A stretch of 64,000 nt of DNA from Symbiodinium natans (GCA_905221605.1 CAJNDS010000990.1:801709-865708); one strand, 5' to 3'. Shown: positions 49,463-59,640, counted from the first letter of the stretch. Notes: generated from the letters alone by a model not told the origin. Numbers and translations: made by a program.

Positions 49463-49565
49463 GTAGTTTCCCCAAAATAGGGGGGACCCCAAGATAGACC
49501 CTAACATTCTAACATACTACAATCCTTATTCTAGGGACCCCCAATTATGGGAGACCCCAATTATG
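49463..49565. repeat. Fold-back element family B, copy 3, at a splice donor
   Basis: GTAGTTTCCCCAAAATAGGG begins exactly at the donor of the preceding exon. GACCCCCAATTATGGG occurs twice at the right. Confidence 0.7.
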
Positions 49566-49599
49566 GGAGACCCCATGTCCCAAGCCCAAACCTCGAAGT

Positions 49600-51100
49600 T
49601 CAAGCTCCCTTACCTTTTTTTCTTATAAGGAGCTGAAACTCGATTGTCAGCTAGGGTTGCAAGGACACCTGTAGCTTGGAAAGCCATACCCCTGTAACCT
49701 GCCCCCTGAAACATGACGGTTAAACCTTGAGCCGAGTGCTATCATGAAATCGGACTTCTCCAGATAAAGGCTTGCAAAATATGATAGCCAAGTCTTCAGC
49801 GCTTTGTTGGTCCGGGCTTTAGGGTATAGGGTTTTAGGGTTTAGGGTGAGAGGGTGAGAGGGTGCCGCAGTTGGACAGGAATTGGGCTTTGCAATCCCGC
49901 TTGGACCTTGCGATGCGGATGCGCTTGCGTGCAACGTCTGCGCGACTCGAGCAGACGTTGCATACCGTAGCTAGTATTCCTTATGGGTGGACCCCCTACC
50001 TTGTGACAGTGACTATAAGGGAGAAAAGGGATTATAATAGGCTCCTCTTATATTCCGATTATACCACAATTACAGGGTGGGGGGGTCCTTCTAAAGTATT
50101 CCTTACTCAGCCCTACACAATCACCTAAAATTTCTGTGGATGATACCTACATCACCAACACCCGCAAATCCTATTGAAATTGAGTAGGCTCCTACCCTAG
50201 GCCCTAAACTCTACAAAAAAAACCCTGTTCACCCCTATATCCCCTCCTTGCAAGGTACCCCTAGTTTTGGGAAAACCCTACATGTCCCCCATATAATCCC
50301 TGTATAGTACACCAGTTTTAGGAAAACTTAAACTTTACGTGAGCCACGTTGAGCTCATGGCTTGCCATTGTGTCTGCATCCCAGCAACCCTAAGTCCCAC
50401 CTTCCAACAAAACCGTGTTTAGGGTTTAGGGTTTAAGGGTTAGGGCCCTATAAAGGGTTATATAGGGTTATGCAGGGATAATGCAAAACAAAATGGAAAC
50501 TACTATATCGGGTTCTATAGGGATATGTACAACCCTACCTAAAGTGCAAGCCGCAATGGGCCCAAACAATTATTTGACTGGAGGGCACGACATGAGCAAT
50601 GTCGAAATATCTTGTATGTTTTTTTAACGCATCTTGTTATTAACGTTTTCATCATGTACATTCGTGTTGTTACACTTACCTTCTTGTTTGAGATAGGACT
50701 TTACCAATAGATAGTTTGAGGGCCTGGAACAACCACGTAGTTGATGGCCGCCGGTTGCAATCCTACGCACTGCACGAGAGAGAGAGAGAGAGAGAGAGAG
50801 ATGCAGCTTTACGGAGGTGTGCAATAAACCCTAAACCCTAAGCCCCCAACACGGAGGTGCCTAAACTGCAGCTGAGGTGAAGGGTATCTGCCTCTCGGTG
50901 CCATTTCCCAAGGCAGGCCGAATCTGCGCACAGCAAGACAGGTTTGCTGTGAGAAATTCAGGTTCTGTTGCAAAAGCAGAAGCAGTGGTGCACTACAAAT
51001 TCTTAGGATTGCCTGCGTAGTTTTGTTCATTGTACCCATCTCAGCACCTATAGAAAGCTACAGATTCCCCAACAGCAACCGACGTGAGGGTGCGGCCATC
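49600..51100. other. Spacer; doubtful exon at about 49880-49960
   Basis: Two overlapping plus frames at 49880-49960 are both protein-like (LDRNWALQSRLDLAMRMRLR is one). The rest holds C-rich and G-rich telomere-like pieces (50170-50240, 50410-50470, 50823-50850), a family D copy and a GA run at 50777-50801. Confidence 0.3.
49982..50098. repeat. Dispersed repeat family D, copy 2
   Basis: GGGTGGACCCCCTACC, GTGACTATAAGGG and CTCCTCTTATATTCC occur in the same order as at 42197-42310. Confidence 0.7.
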
Positions 51101-51111
51101 GATCGCACGAG

Positions 51112-51223
51112 GTCATGGACGACAGTGATGCCCCGGACACGCCTGGTGACCAGGCAATGAATGTCCTGGGTGCCTTGAGGCGGGAGATGACGCCAGAAGT
51201 GGGATCGTCAGCAAGCTTCACAG
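51112..51223 (+). CDS. Exon-like segment, unknown protein
   Basis: Reads VMDDSDAPDTPGDQAMNVLG then ALRREMTPEVGSSASFT, between GCACGAG and ACAG|GTTAAG. Clean ends and a single good frame. Confidence 0.6.
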
Positions 51224-51757
51224 GTTAAGGCTTGTTTCTGAGACTTCGGCACCTGGCCGAGTTTCCATGCACCTGCCTCCACATTGCAGGCATCACTGCC
51301 TTCTGGGCACAACACAAGCCCACCGGCCGGAATTCGAGCGCGCCTCACTTGTGGTCATTTGCAAGTTTAACCGCAGCCACACCACGCACGCATCAGCAGC
51401 CACGTGCAAGATAGCAGAAGTACCACAAAGAAATCTGCGAAACTTCTGATTTTCCATCAGCACTCCCCACCGGACGTGCAGCAAAGACTCCCTTGTTCTA
51501 GTTGAATAGGCCCGCCCTGTCTCTCTCTCGCTTTCTCTCTCTCTGACTCCATTTTTCTTTGCTTCTCCATGATTCTACGCAAGTAGGCCCATACATTCTG
51601 GCGCCTGCACAAGTCCAGAAGAAAAATTCCCTTCATGGGAGAATCCAGGGAGTATCCATAAGTGAGGCTTCCCTTCATACACCCCCAAAACATATTCAAA
51701 TCCCTACTATAAGGATCCCCAAAATATAGTATAGTGAATATAATCCCTATTATAAGG

Positions 51758-52040
51758 TGTGAAGCCGATTAACTCGGTCTTGCAACCCGCTGCAAATGCG
51801 AGCAACCATCTGCTTTGCGGCTTCGCAGGTCTAGCTCCGTAGTAGTCCCTACGAGCCCGCGTCACGGTACGACCGCTGAGCAGCTACCCAAAAGCAACTA
51901 CCAACAATCTACCGTGCCAAAGGCACAAGCGACAACACATACGACTTGAGCCAAAACACGGCATTGAATTACAAGACTGAAAACATGCACTGGAAAAGGC
52001 ACGGTGGCTGCGGATGCACATGCACTCATGTCAACCCACA
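51758..52040 (-). repeat. Solo LTR of a related retrotransposon family
   Basis: Begins TGTGAAGCCGATTAACTCGG, like TGTGAAGTCGACCAGCACTG of the 16 kb element. Shares ACCGTGC-CAAAGGCACAAGC and ACTTGAGCCAAAAC further on and ends near CCCACA. Its length of about 283 matches. TTTTGGCTCAAG lies on the minus strand at 51945-51956. No partner LTR was found in the window, so it probably recombined to a solo copy. Confidence 0.75.
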
Positions 52041-52056
52041 GAGGATCCCCCCGAAA

Positions 52057-52124
52057 CCCTAAACCCTAAACCCTAAACCCTAAACCCTGAACCCTGAACC
52101 CTAAACCCTAAACCCTAAACCCTA
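52057..52124 (+). repeat. Interstitial telomere array, CCCTAAA
   Basis: About ten CCCTAAA/CCCTGAA units on the 5' side of the exon at 52151. Confidence 0.95.
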
Positions 52125-52150
52125 AAATTTTAGAAGCCCCTAATCTCTAG

Positions 52151-52217
52151 AAGCCAGTGCCCTGCTAGGCAAGGCCTGGAGGCTGCCGAGCAGCCATGCT
52201 TCTGGGCTCTCATGTCA
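52151..52217 (+). CDS. Exon-like segment between inverted telomere arrays
   Basis: Reads ASALLGKAWRLPSSHASGLS then CHM after TCTCTAG, with a possible GC donor. A C-rich array ends 27 bases upstream and an 11-unit TTTAGGG array begins 13 bases downstream: the cleanest example of this arrangement. Confidence 0.45.
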
Positions 52218-52229
52218 CATGGGCTATAG

Positions 52230-52306
52230 TTTAGGGTTTAGGGTTTAGGGTTTAGGGTTTAGGGTTTAGGGTTTAGGGTTTAGGGTTTAGGGTTTAGGGT
52301 TTAGGG
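52230..52306 (+). repeat. Interstitial telomere array, TTTAGGG
   Basis: Eleven perfect TTTAGGG units. Confidence 0.97.
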
Positions 52307-52370
52307 TCCTGAAAGAGGGTGACGGTGGGGAAATGTGATGAATTTGATGGGGGATACTAAGGGTGATACT

Positions 52371-52454
52371 AGGCCCCTTAAGTAGACAGAATATTTGGGT
52401 ATGCTAGAATAAGATCCCCATATACCCCATATTCTGTCTACTGAAGGGGGACTA
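52371..52454. repeat. Fold-back element family A, copy 8
   Basis: GGCCCCTTAAGTAGACAGAA pairs with TTCTGTCTACTGAAGGGGGA. A matching G/A change in both arms (AGTAGACAG/CTGTCTACT) keeps the pairing. Confidence 0.9.
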
Positions 52455-52529
52455 TGGACTATAGCTCACATGGGTGCTTGTCGGGAAACTTGCGCCGCCT
52501 AGGGCCCCTTTTTCCTAATATGTACTTGC

Positions 52530-52619
52530 CGTCCCCCTTGAGTAGATAGACCATGGGGTATATGGGATCTTACTATAACATACCCAATGCCATATTCTAT
52601 CTACTTAAGGAAGACTATA
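52530..52619. repeat. Fold-back element family A, copy 9
   Basis: GTCCCCCTTGAGTAGATAGA pairs with TCTATCTACTTAAGGAAGAC. Confidence 0.9.
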
Positions 52620-53035
52620 AGGTGACGCAGGCTAAAAGTGTAGGTTTCCACATTTTCAGCGCTGAATATACATAGACCTGGCCAGATTCCATGCCAGTTT
52701 CTTCAACCAAAAGATAGGGTCCCCTTTTGTACTCCAAAATGCTAGGTGCCATGCATCTGTGATCCTAAACGGGTTAATATTTTTAGGGATTGCTGCATTA
52801 GTGGGACATCAGCACCTGCTCCACTTGTTCTCAACAGGCACCCCTAGCCCTACACCCTAATCCCTAAACCCCTAAACCTTAGTCTTAAACCCCTAAACCA
52901 GACGAACTCACTAAAGGTTTCTTTATCAGTCGGAAACTGTAGAGGTGGTGATATGCCCCACAATGAGAACCGACAGGCTACTACAGGCCCCCCGAGGCAA
53001 AGCCCAGCGCAGAATATGGATCCTATGATCTACTA

Positions 53036-53178
53036 CAATACACTGTAACTTGCAACAATCTAACATACTATAGTAGACTATATTATGTCAGAATAGATAG
53101 TTGTAAGTTATAGTATACTTACTATAGTATACTATAGTATATTTCTGATAGTATATTGCTGTAAACTAACAGGTCACA
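53036..53178. repeat. AT-rich fold-back
   Basis: TGTAACTTGCAACAATCTA pairs loosely with TAGATAGTTGTAAGTTATA, and TATAGTATACTATAGTATA is itself palindromic. Confidence 0.6.
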
Positions 53179-53199
53179 GTATAGATCCAAGCGCCACGC

Positions 53200-53286
53200 G
53201 ATGAAGGCTTCAGTGTGGACTGTACAGCCTGCATTGGCCTCAAGCCGGCGGACCCGTTGAAGTTCAAGACGCCTGGCGTCAAATGA
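53200..53286 (+). CDS. Possible terminal exon with two cysteines
   Basis: Reads DEGFSVDCTACIGLKPADPL then KFKTPGVK and TGA. C-rich repeats lie upstream (52850-52910) and G-rich repeats from 53325. Confidence 0.5.
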   Translation, partial: DEGFSVDCTACIGLKPADPLKFKTPGVK

Positions 53287-53324
53287 GCCATAAAAGGGAG
53301 GCGTGAGGGAGGGGGGGGGGGTTG

Positions 53325-53450
53325 TAGAGAGTTTAGGGTTTAGGGTTTGATTAGGGTTCAGGGTTGAGGGTTTGGGGTTTAAGGATTAGGGTTTAGGGTC
53401 TGACTGCTTGAAGGGGGGCTGTTTAGGGTTCAAGCGTTAGGGTTTAGCGT
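53325..53450 (+). repeat. Degenerate TTTAGGG region
   Basis: TTTAGGG units mixed with TTCAGGG, TTGAGGG and TTTAGCG variants. Confidence 0.8.
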
Positions 53451-53488
53451 CTCAACTCTTTAGAGGGAGTTTCACAAGGGATTATATG

Positions 53489-53590
53489 CGGGTTTCCCAA
53501 AACTAGGGGGGACCTTTTGGGGGTCCCGATAATAAGGACTATAGTGTTTTGGGCTCTATGTTGGGGTCCGCTCTTTTGGGAAACTACCTA
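53489..53590. repeat. Fold-back element family B, copy 4
   Basis: GTTTCCCAAAACTAGGGGGG pairs with CTCTTTTGGGAAAC; GGTCCCGATAATAAGGACTA lies in the middle. It gives the clearest view of the family's inverted ends. Confidence 0.8.
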
Positions 53591-53686
53591 GGGGACTTAT
53601 TGAGGGGGATATCAGGAGTTTAGATTATGGCTCAAAAGGGAGTCGAGCCCCATTAGCCCTGGATTGTTGCACCAAGTGAGCTACAG

Positions 53687-53774
53687 TCTAAGCTCCTTAA
53701 AGGGGTTATGTAGGGGATGGTACAGGGAAGCATTATAGGGGCGATTCAGGGATACTCGGAGTTTAGACTAGGTC
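53687..53774. repeat. Fold-back element family C
   Basis: CAGTCTAAGCTCCTTAAAGG at the left and CTCGGAGTTTAGACTAG at the right. Another copy lies at 54343-54410. Confidence 0.7.
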
Positions 53775-53809
53775 AACGGGCATGCCTGCTTCGAATTGAC
53801 CTGTCACCA

Positions 53810-53902
53810 TGACTCAGCCAAGTCTGAACGTGGGTGCTTCTGGTGCATGCAGCAGCAAACACGCCTTCTTCAGCAGCTTTGCGCTGTGGATCGGCTTGCA
53901 GG
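53810..53902 (+). CDS. Exon-like segment, unknown protein
   Basis: Reads MTQPSLNVGASGACSSKHAF then FSSFALWIGLQ, ending at a possible GC donor. Another plus frame is open over the same bases (53796-54011). Confidence 0.35.
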
Positions 53903-54969
53903 CTGGAACGGCCTGGCACTTCCATGGCTGAAACGCGTTGTTCTCAACATTCTGGGCCTGTTTTGGTTGCAGGTTCTGTTACGGAGCCTAGAAGTCAGGG
54001 GCACCAAGTAGGACCCTAATTTGTGGAACTTCCCACCTTTTCCATGTGTTGCAGGACCACACTGGGGCTTTCGAAATGAGTACTAACTTATCTGGAGATA
54101 GAGAGGTTTCATGAAGGGTTATGAACAGTTTAGGGTTTTAGGGCTTGAAGTTTCCGAAAAATAGGGGCACCATTTTGGGGATCCCTGCAATAAGGGTTAT
54201 AGTATACTCAGGTCTATATAGGGATCCCCTTATTTATGGAAGCTCCCAAACGAGTACTATGAATCTGGAGATGCTCTAGAACCCAAAAAAGCAATCCGGG
54301 AGCTTCATGTAAGGCACATTTTTTGGGAAACCATATGAGCCATGATCGAAACTCCTTAAAGAGGGTCATGGGTTATAGGGGTTGTTAAGGGGAATACTAG
54401 GAGTTTAGACTATAACTCATATTAAGTCCATTATGGTAACTTTGTCTTTACATGCTTGTGCAAAGTCTGCGAGGGCTCCGTCGCACCAACAGGATCATAG
54501 AGGAACGACATTACCAATTATTTCGGCTTCTACAGTGCACTGGGTCAGAGAGCCCGTTGCGTTGCTACTTAAGCTGGGTCATACGAAATAGATGTTTAAT
54601 TTTTACGAAAACTTAAGAAGATGTGTAAAATATAATGTTCATGTATACCCTAATGAGCAACCAGTACGGGTTCTGGTAGCTTGCAATGCAGGGTCCGGTA
54701 CCTCCATGGAGGGTCCTAAGTTCTTAAGTTCGTTACTTTCAGCTGTCCCAGAGCCCAGAATGGGCCCTGTGAAAAGAAAAGGGCTATAGATGGTACATTG
54801 GGGTCTAGGGTTTAGGGTTTAGGGCTTAGGGTTTAGGGTTTAGGGTTTAGGGTTCAGGGTTTAGGGTTTCAGGTATATTGTGGGGGTCCCCTTTTTGTTG
54901 GAAACGACCATTCGAAGGGGCGTTGGCAGGTTTGATCCCACAGTGCTTCCAAAGAGCCCCTGAGCTTAG

Positions 54970-55057
54970 AGTCCCCGTTAAGTAGATAGCATAGGGCTTT
55001 GGGTTTATTGGAAGAAGATCCCCATATATCCCATATTCTATCTACTTAAGGGGGCTT
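54970..55057. repeat. Fold-back element family A, copy 10
   Basis: AGTCCCCGTTAAGTAGATAG pairs with CTATCTACTTAAGGGGGCT. Confidence 0.9.
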
Positions 55058-55422
55058 TCAGGGCCTCTTCAGGGATTAGGGATGGCCAGATGATAGAGGT
55101 TGTAGTTGGTGACCCCAACCCCCAAAAGAAGGACATTTTGATAATTACATGGCCCTTGCAGACAACAATTAAATCAAAACGATTTGGGTAGTAAAACTCA
55201 TAGCAGTAACTAGATCAATAGTAGTTATGAACTTAAAGGGGAGCCCTTGTTTGAGGGCTTGTGGTTAACGACGCTTCCTCTTAAGACGTTCCGAAGTTCT
55301 ACGCGTGGCCGCCCCGCCATGCAGGTTTGTGTCGCTGGTGGCCCCTTGGAAAAACTCCTGAAGCTGATCCGAAGGGACCAGGCCGGATCCATGAGCTTCC
55401 TTGAAGATGCTTTCCATATCCC

Positions 55423-55513
55423 TATAGTCCCCCCTAGGTAGATAGAATATGGCTTTGGGTATATTATCATAAGATCCCCATATACCCCATATTCTATCTA
55501 CCAAGGGGGGACT
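55423..55513. repeat. Fold-back element family A, copy 11
   Basis: TATAGTCCCCCCTAGGTAGA pairs with TCTACCAAGGGGGGACT. The paired change near the ends keeps the stem. Confidence 0.9.
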
Positions 55514-56104
55514 TTTCTTCCTGGGGGGTCAGTGGGGAAGAAGGGAATCCGTGCTCTAAGGATTGTATAGGGATTTTATTTTCTTTGGTCTTTAAAACAA
55601 GTACCTGAACATTAGAGGCCGTAATAAATTAGGGACCCCGAAGAGGGCCATAAACATAAACTCGCACACCAACAGGACCATGCAAACTGCGTTAAGCTCC
55701 GTCAAGGTCCGAACTAGGACGGGTGGCATGACCCTAAACCCTAAACCCTAAACCCTAAAACCTGTCGTAAGGCCCAATTTTCTCCATTCCATAGAACCCG
55801 GCACATAACTGCCCAAGCTGTCAACAAGAACTCCGTCCGAAGATTTTCAACGCATTGGGGTTTTATGAGGGTTACTTAGGGGTTATATAGGGGCTACATG
55901 ATTATATAGGGATTATAGCCTTACATAATGTCCGGCACCAAAACCCCCAAGAAGTAGGTAAACGCATGGTCCCAAGAACCCGTAAAGCCAAAATAGGCCG
56001 TAGAAGAATGGCCGAAACCCTAAAATCAGTCCCAAGACTCAGAGACCATTCTGAAACATACTTTGGGGTCCCTGATGTCTGCCATGATCTGGTAAGGGTT
56101 TCAA

Positions 56105-56272
56105 GGTTTAGGGGTTTAGGGGTGTAGGATTTCGGGGTCTAGGGTTTAGGGTTTAGGGGTTTAGGGTTTAGGGTTTAGGGTTTAGGGTTTAGGGTTTAGG
56201 GTTTAGGGTTTAGGGTTTTAGGGTTTTAGGGTTTTAGGGTTTAGGGTTTAGGGTTTAGGGTTTAGGGTTTAG
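56105..56272 (+). repeat. Interstitial telomere array, TTTAGGG
   Basis: About 22 TTTAGGG, TTTAGGGG and TTTTAGGG units. Confidence 0.95.
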
Positions 56273-56322
56273 GCAAATTCAGATGAAGCACCTCTGCCCC
56301 GAAGAACCAGTGACAAAAAGAC

Positions 56323-56408
56323 TATAGTCCCTTTAAGTAGATAGAATATGGGGTATGTGGAGATCTTATTACACCCAAAGCCATATTCTATCTACTTAAG
56401 GGGGATTA
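56323..56408. repeat. Fold-back element family A, copy 12
   Basis: TATAGTCCCTTTAAGTAGAT pairs with ATCTACTTAAGGGGGAT; C-runs follow. Confidence 0.9.
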
Positions 56409-56896
56409 GAAGGGGCCCCCCCCCCCACCTCCGCCCCTCCGCCAACCCCCCCCCCCCCCCACAAAAAAATAGGGTGGGATTTAGCCAGGCAAGAAAACCC
56501 GCAACCCTGATGGCTCTTCTGCAATTAATTTCACGACCCAGTAAGCCCAAGAAACAGCTGATATGATGGTGTGTACAAAACATTTCGGGGAAATATGTTC
56601 CTTCAGATACTTAGAAAGTATGATTGCAATGATCCTGTTAAGATCTTTCTGGGAGCAGGGGATATCACGTAGAACATGTTGGGGAATACATCAAGCCGCT
56701 CAGATTTGCATCGACTTCCCTACCCTTGCACGCTTGTCTGCATTTAGCAAGTCTTGGAGCTCTGGCGCTTGAAGTTTCGCGATTTGGAGCTCTCCTAAAC
56801 TTAGCGGTGCCCTTTGAAAGGGAGACATATGGGGAATACATAGGGCGCTATACACGGTTTCGGGTTTCCGAAAATTATACCAACTTGGCGGCTGAG

Positions 56897-57029
56897 GAGT
56901 ACTACCCCTTCGTAGGCAAGATGGGCATCACATGGAGCTGGCAACCGGCATGGCTCTTCAAAGCCGTGAAGCTTGATGTTTCTGCCTACTGGCCCGTGCA
57001 TGGCCTGGCACCTGCAGCGACTCGAGATT
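56897..57029 (+). CDS. Exon-like segment with consensus donor
   Basis: Reads EYYPFVGKMGITWSWQPAWL, then FKAVKLDVSAYWPVHGLAPA, after GGCTGAG and before GTAAGT. Aromatic-rich. No family recognised. Confidence 0.55.
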
Positions 57030-57504
57030 GTAAGTGCAGAACCCTATGTAGTCATCATGGAGTATACGCAAAGCAGAGATTTGTAAAAGTGTTGGGGTGT
57101 CGAGACTTTTCCGCAAGCCGGCCTCCAAGCGCTGTCCTTCTCCTCGTGCTCCTTCCTGCCCTCTCTGTCTGTCTCTCGCTCTATCTCGCTCTGCCCCTCT
57201 CTCTCCCCCTCTCGCTCTGGCCCAAAACCTGCTCCTGAACTTGCTCCCTGGTCAGGGAGGGCAAGAGTGAAGACTCTGTGAAGCAACTCTGCGTTGAAGC
57301 AACTCTGCGCGTCAACCTCTGACCTGCACTTCATCTGACTAACCGAGGTGAAGCACTATTGCTGGTGGCACCCTGCTACGCAGAACCCTGGTTTGCAGTA
57401 ATGCCTTCTGACATGTTGGGTGCAGGCTTTAGGGTTGGAGGTGTGTTCCAGTGGCACGAATATGCAGTGGCTGCTCTGCACTGTTGACTCGGGAACAAAG
57501 GTGG

Positions 57505-57890
57505 CCGGCGGTGAGCGACGCAGACAAGGATCACTTCGAGTGGTATTGGTGGTGGTGGAACCAAATGTGCCCTTGCCAGCATGAAGTGCGACTTCCTGTT
57601 CCTGCTTTGGACCAGATACACATCCTAACATTGCTTTTGCAGGTTTTCAGGGAGAACAAGCCGAGTTCCGGCTCGTGGAATGGAACCAAGATTGGCGTTT
57701 GGTTTAGAGACTTCGAGACTTTGACGTCCAAAGCGTCGACCCTCTCAATGCTTTAAGGTACGGAGGCGGAGGCTGGCACGAGGCATGCAAGGAGTTCAAC
57801 TATCAGTACCCAGGGTGCCACTGGGATCACCACAAGGCGCCGGGCGCATTCAGAAAGTGGGTAGAGTGTGGGGGTGACAGGAGCCTTCGT
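57505..57890 (+). CDS. Cluster of two or three exon-like segments
   Basis: The first piece reads DADKDHFEWYWWWWNQMCPC (about 57505-57610). The second reads FQGEQAEFRLVEWNQDWRL (about 57645-57700). The third reads RDFDVQSVDPLNALRYGGGG, then WHEACKEFNYQYPGCHWDHH and KAPGAFRKWVECGG (about 57709-57890). All are rich in Trp, His and Cys. Short gaps suggest small introns. They may be one gene; family unknown. Confidence 0.5.
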
Positions 57891-58031
57891 TCGTGTGAGC
57901 TACATAGAGGCTAAAGTTAGGTTGGGGGGGACCTACAGGGGGATATGTAGGGGGTATACCCCTAAACCCTTAGGGGAATATGTACGGGGTATAGTTGGAC
58001 ATATGAGGGAATATCTTAAAACTTGACTCCA

Positions 58032-58096
58032 GGGGCCGTGTCAACAATGCCTTGGACATTCCAAAGCCCAGCTACAAGACCCTGAAAACCCCACAG
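58032..58096 (+). CDS. Micro-exon candidate
   Basis: Reads RVNNALDIPKPSYKTLKTP between CTCCAG and a possible GC donor (CACAG|GCAATC). Confidence 0.5.
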
Positions 58097-58378
58097 GCAA
58101 TCCATAACGTGTGGGTCGGACCTGCTATGATTGATAAACTTGCAGTACCCGTATACAACCCCAGCTTCCATACCATTTTACATTTGCTTCTCCATTGCTA
58201 TAATTCAGTACGACCCCAAACCCTACACCCTGAAATAATAACCCTAAACCCTAAACCCTATAATGTAATGGTAGTTTCCATGTTCTGTTCCACTTGCTTC
58301 TCCAGTCCCGAAAACCTTGGCAAACTCTATCTCACTCATGCTAAATCACAAATTTTGAGTACTGCTACTACTAGTTTA

Positions 58379-58480
58379 GGTGGTCCCCCCTTATAGCAAC
58401 ACGTACCACAATAGGTAGTAGGTGGGAGCTATGGTGGCCCCACTTAGTAAGAGACAGTTGTTGTAAGGGGGACTGACCCA
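58379..58480. repeat. Fold-back element, GGTGGTCCCCC ends
   Basis: GGTGGTCCCCCCTTATAGCA pairs with TGTAAGGGGGACTGACCCACC. Confidence 0.7.
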
Positions 58481-58784
58481 CCGGATTCCACTGTAAGCTG
58501 AGGTTCTGGGTCTTTTGCTTGCCGGCTCCTAGATTCTTTTCCTTACCTACCCCCCGCAAGTCCCTCCATATGATATAGTTCCTACGCAATCCATACATTT
58601 AATGCATTCCCTTATTCCCTACTTACCCCCAGTAAGTCCCTGTATATGATATAGTCCTTATATAAACCCTTTCTGATATATACCTTTCTTCCCTACTAAA
58701 TATATGAGATAGCCCTAGATAGTCCCTGTAGATAATGGATTCCCTTATTCGCTACTAGGAACCAGTAAGTTTGGATTAGTGAAG

Positions 58785-58837
58785 AGGCTGTCATGGCCTG
58801 CCGAGCCTACTTCTTGGAGGGCCGAAGGCAGCAGATG
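58785..58837 (+). CDS. Micro-exon candidate; donor opens a telomere repeat
   Basis: Reads AVMACRAYFLEGRRQQM after GTGAAG. It ends ATG|GTTTAGGG, so the donor GT is the first part of a TTTAGGG run. Confidence 0.5.
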
Positions 58838-58859
58838 GTTTAGGGTTTAGGGTTCCCCA

Positions 58860-59280
58860 CCCTGCAATCGTGGTATAGTAGGACCAACAGAGGACCTTAT
58901 TATACGGTTTAGGGTTTGGGGTTTAGGCTTAGAGGCATAATGGGACTATCTATTCTGTATATTACTGCAAATAGGCAATCTTCACTAGTAGGGTCTAGCC
59001 GGTTCTATTCTTGCTGAGGGGTTAACTGGGCACATGTACTATAGTCTAACCTCCTAGTATCCCCCTCCAAATGCCGAGTTGTATCAGCTGGAAGAATTGC
59101 TACAATAATGTATGTAAAGAGTGAATTACTTATAGAATGACAGCGCCCCACATACAGCATTTCTCCCATTTCCCCAGTGTGCCTTCCATAAGCATGTCAA
59201 AAGAACATGGTAATGGTTCATTAGTTTGAAACAATGTTTGTCATAATTAATGAATTATGACAAATATTGTAAAATAATAT
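58860..59280. other. AT-rich spacer; no gene seen
   Basis: One more G-rich telomere-like piece near 58910-58930, then sequence with falling GC. Confidence 0.35.
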
Positions 59281-59283
59281 AGT

Positions 59284-59550
59284 ATGACAATATATGTTGA
59301 TAAGATGACCATGGAATTTAATACTGAGTGTCGCGAATGCTCGCCATGCTCTGCCGAGCGTCATCCTAGTCATTGTGAAAGGCAGTGCGTTAGATGTAAA
59401 AAACTTAAAAATCAAGTATGTTTCAAGAGATATTATATTAGTAACACAAGTAGGTATTTAATGCAGTGTAGAACCACGGTTACTTGCTGTGAAAGTCTTG
59501 ATGGAATGAACGCATACAATGATAAACGGAAACGTGAGTTAAACACATAA
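59284..59550 (+). CDS. Small AT-rich, cysteine-rich ORF
   Basis: 88 codons from ATG to TAA with ten cysteines. Two CxxC pairs (CREC, CVRC) and a later CC make a pattern like C-x2-C-KKLK...F...C-x-CC, as in small zinc-ribbon proteins common in large DNA viruses and mobile elements. AT-rich codons (AAA, AAT, TTA) differ sharply from the GC-rich exons nearby, which hints at foreign origin. Family not identified. Confidence 0.45.
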   Translation: MTIYVDKMTMEFNTECRECSPCSAERHPSHCERQCVRCKKLKNQVCFKRYYISNTSRYLMQCRTTVTCCESLDGMNAYNDKRKRELNT

Positions 59551-59640
59551 GTATAATGTAATCACATTTCATAAGAGTTTATGGAATGTAATTCTATTAT
59601 GACTACAACCTTTGAAACTAAACCCAGTAAAATCTATGAG

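Larger units (their letters stand above)
54000..56890. other. Fold-back-rich spacer; no firm gene
   Basis: Three family A copies, family B and C copies, and G-rich arrays at 54806-54870 and 56105-56272. A plus frame at 54592-54789 is AT-rich with a CNAGSGTS stretch but lacks clear splice ends. Confidence 0.35.
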
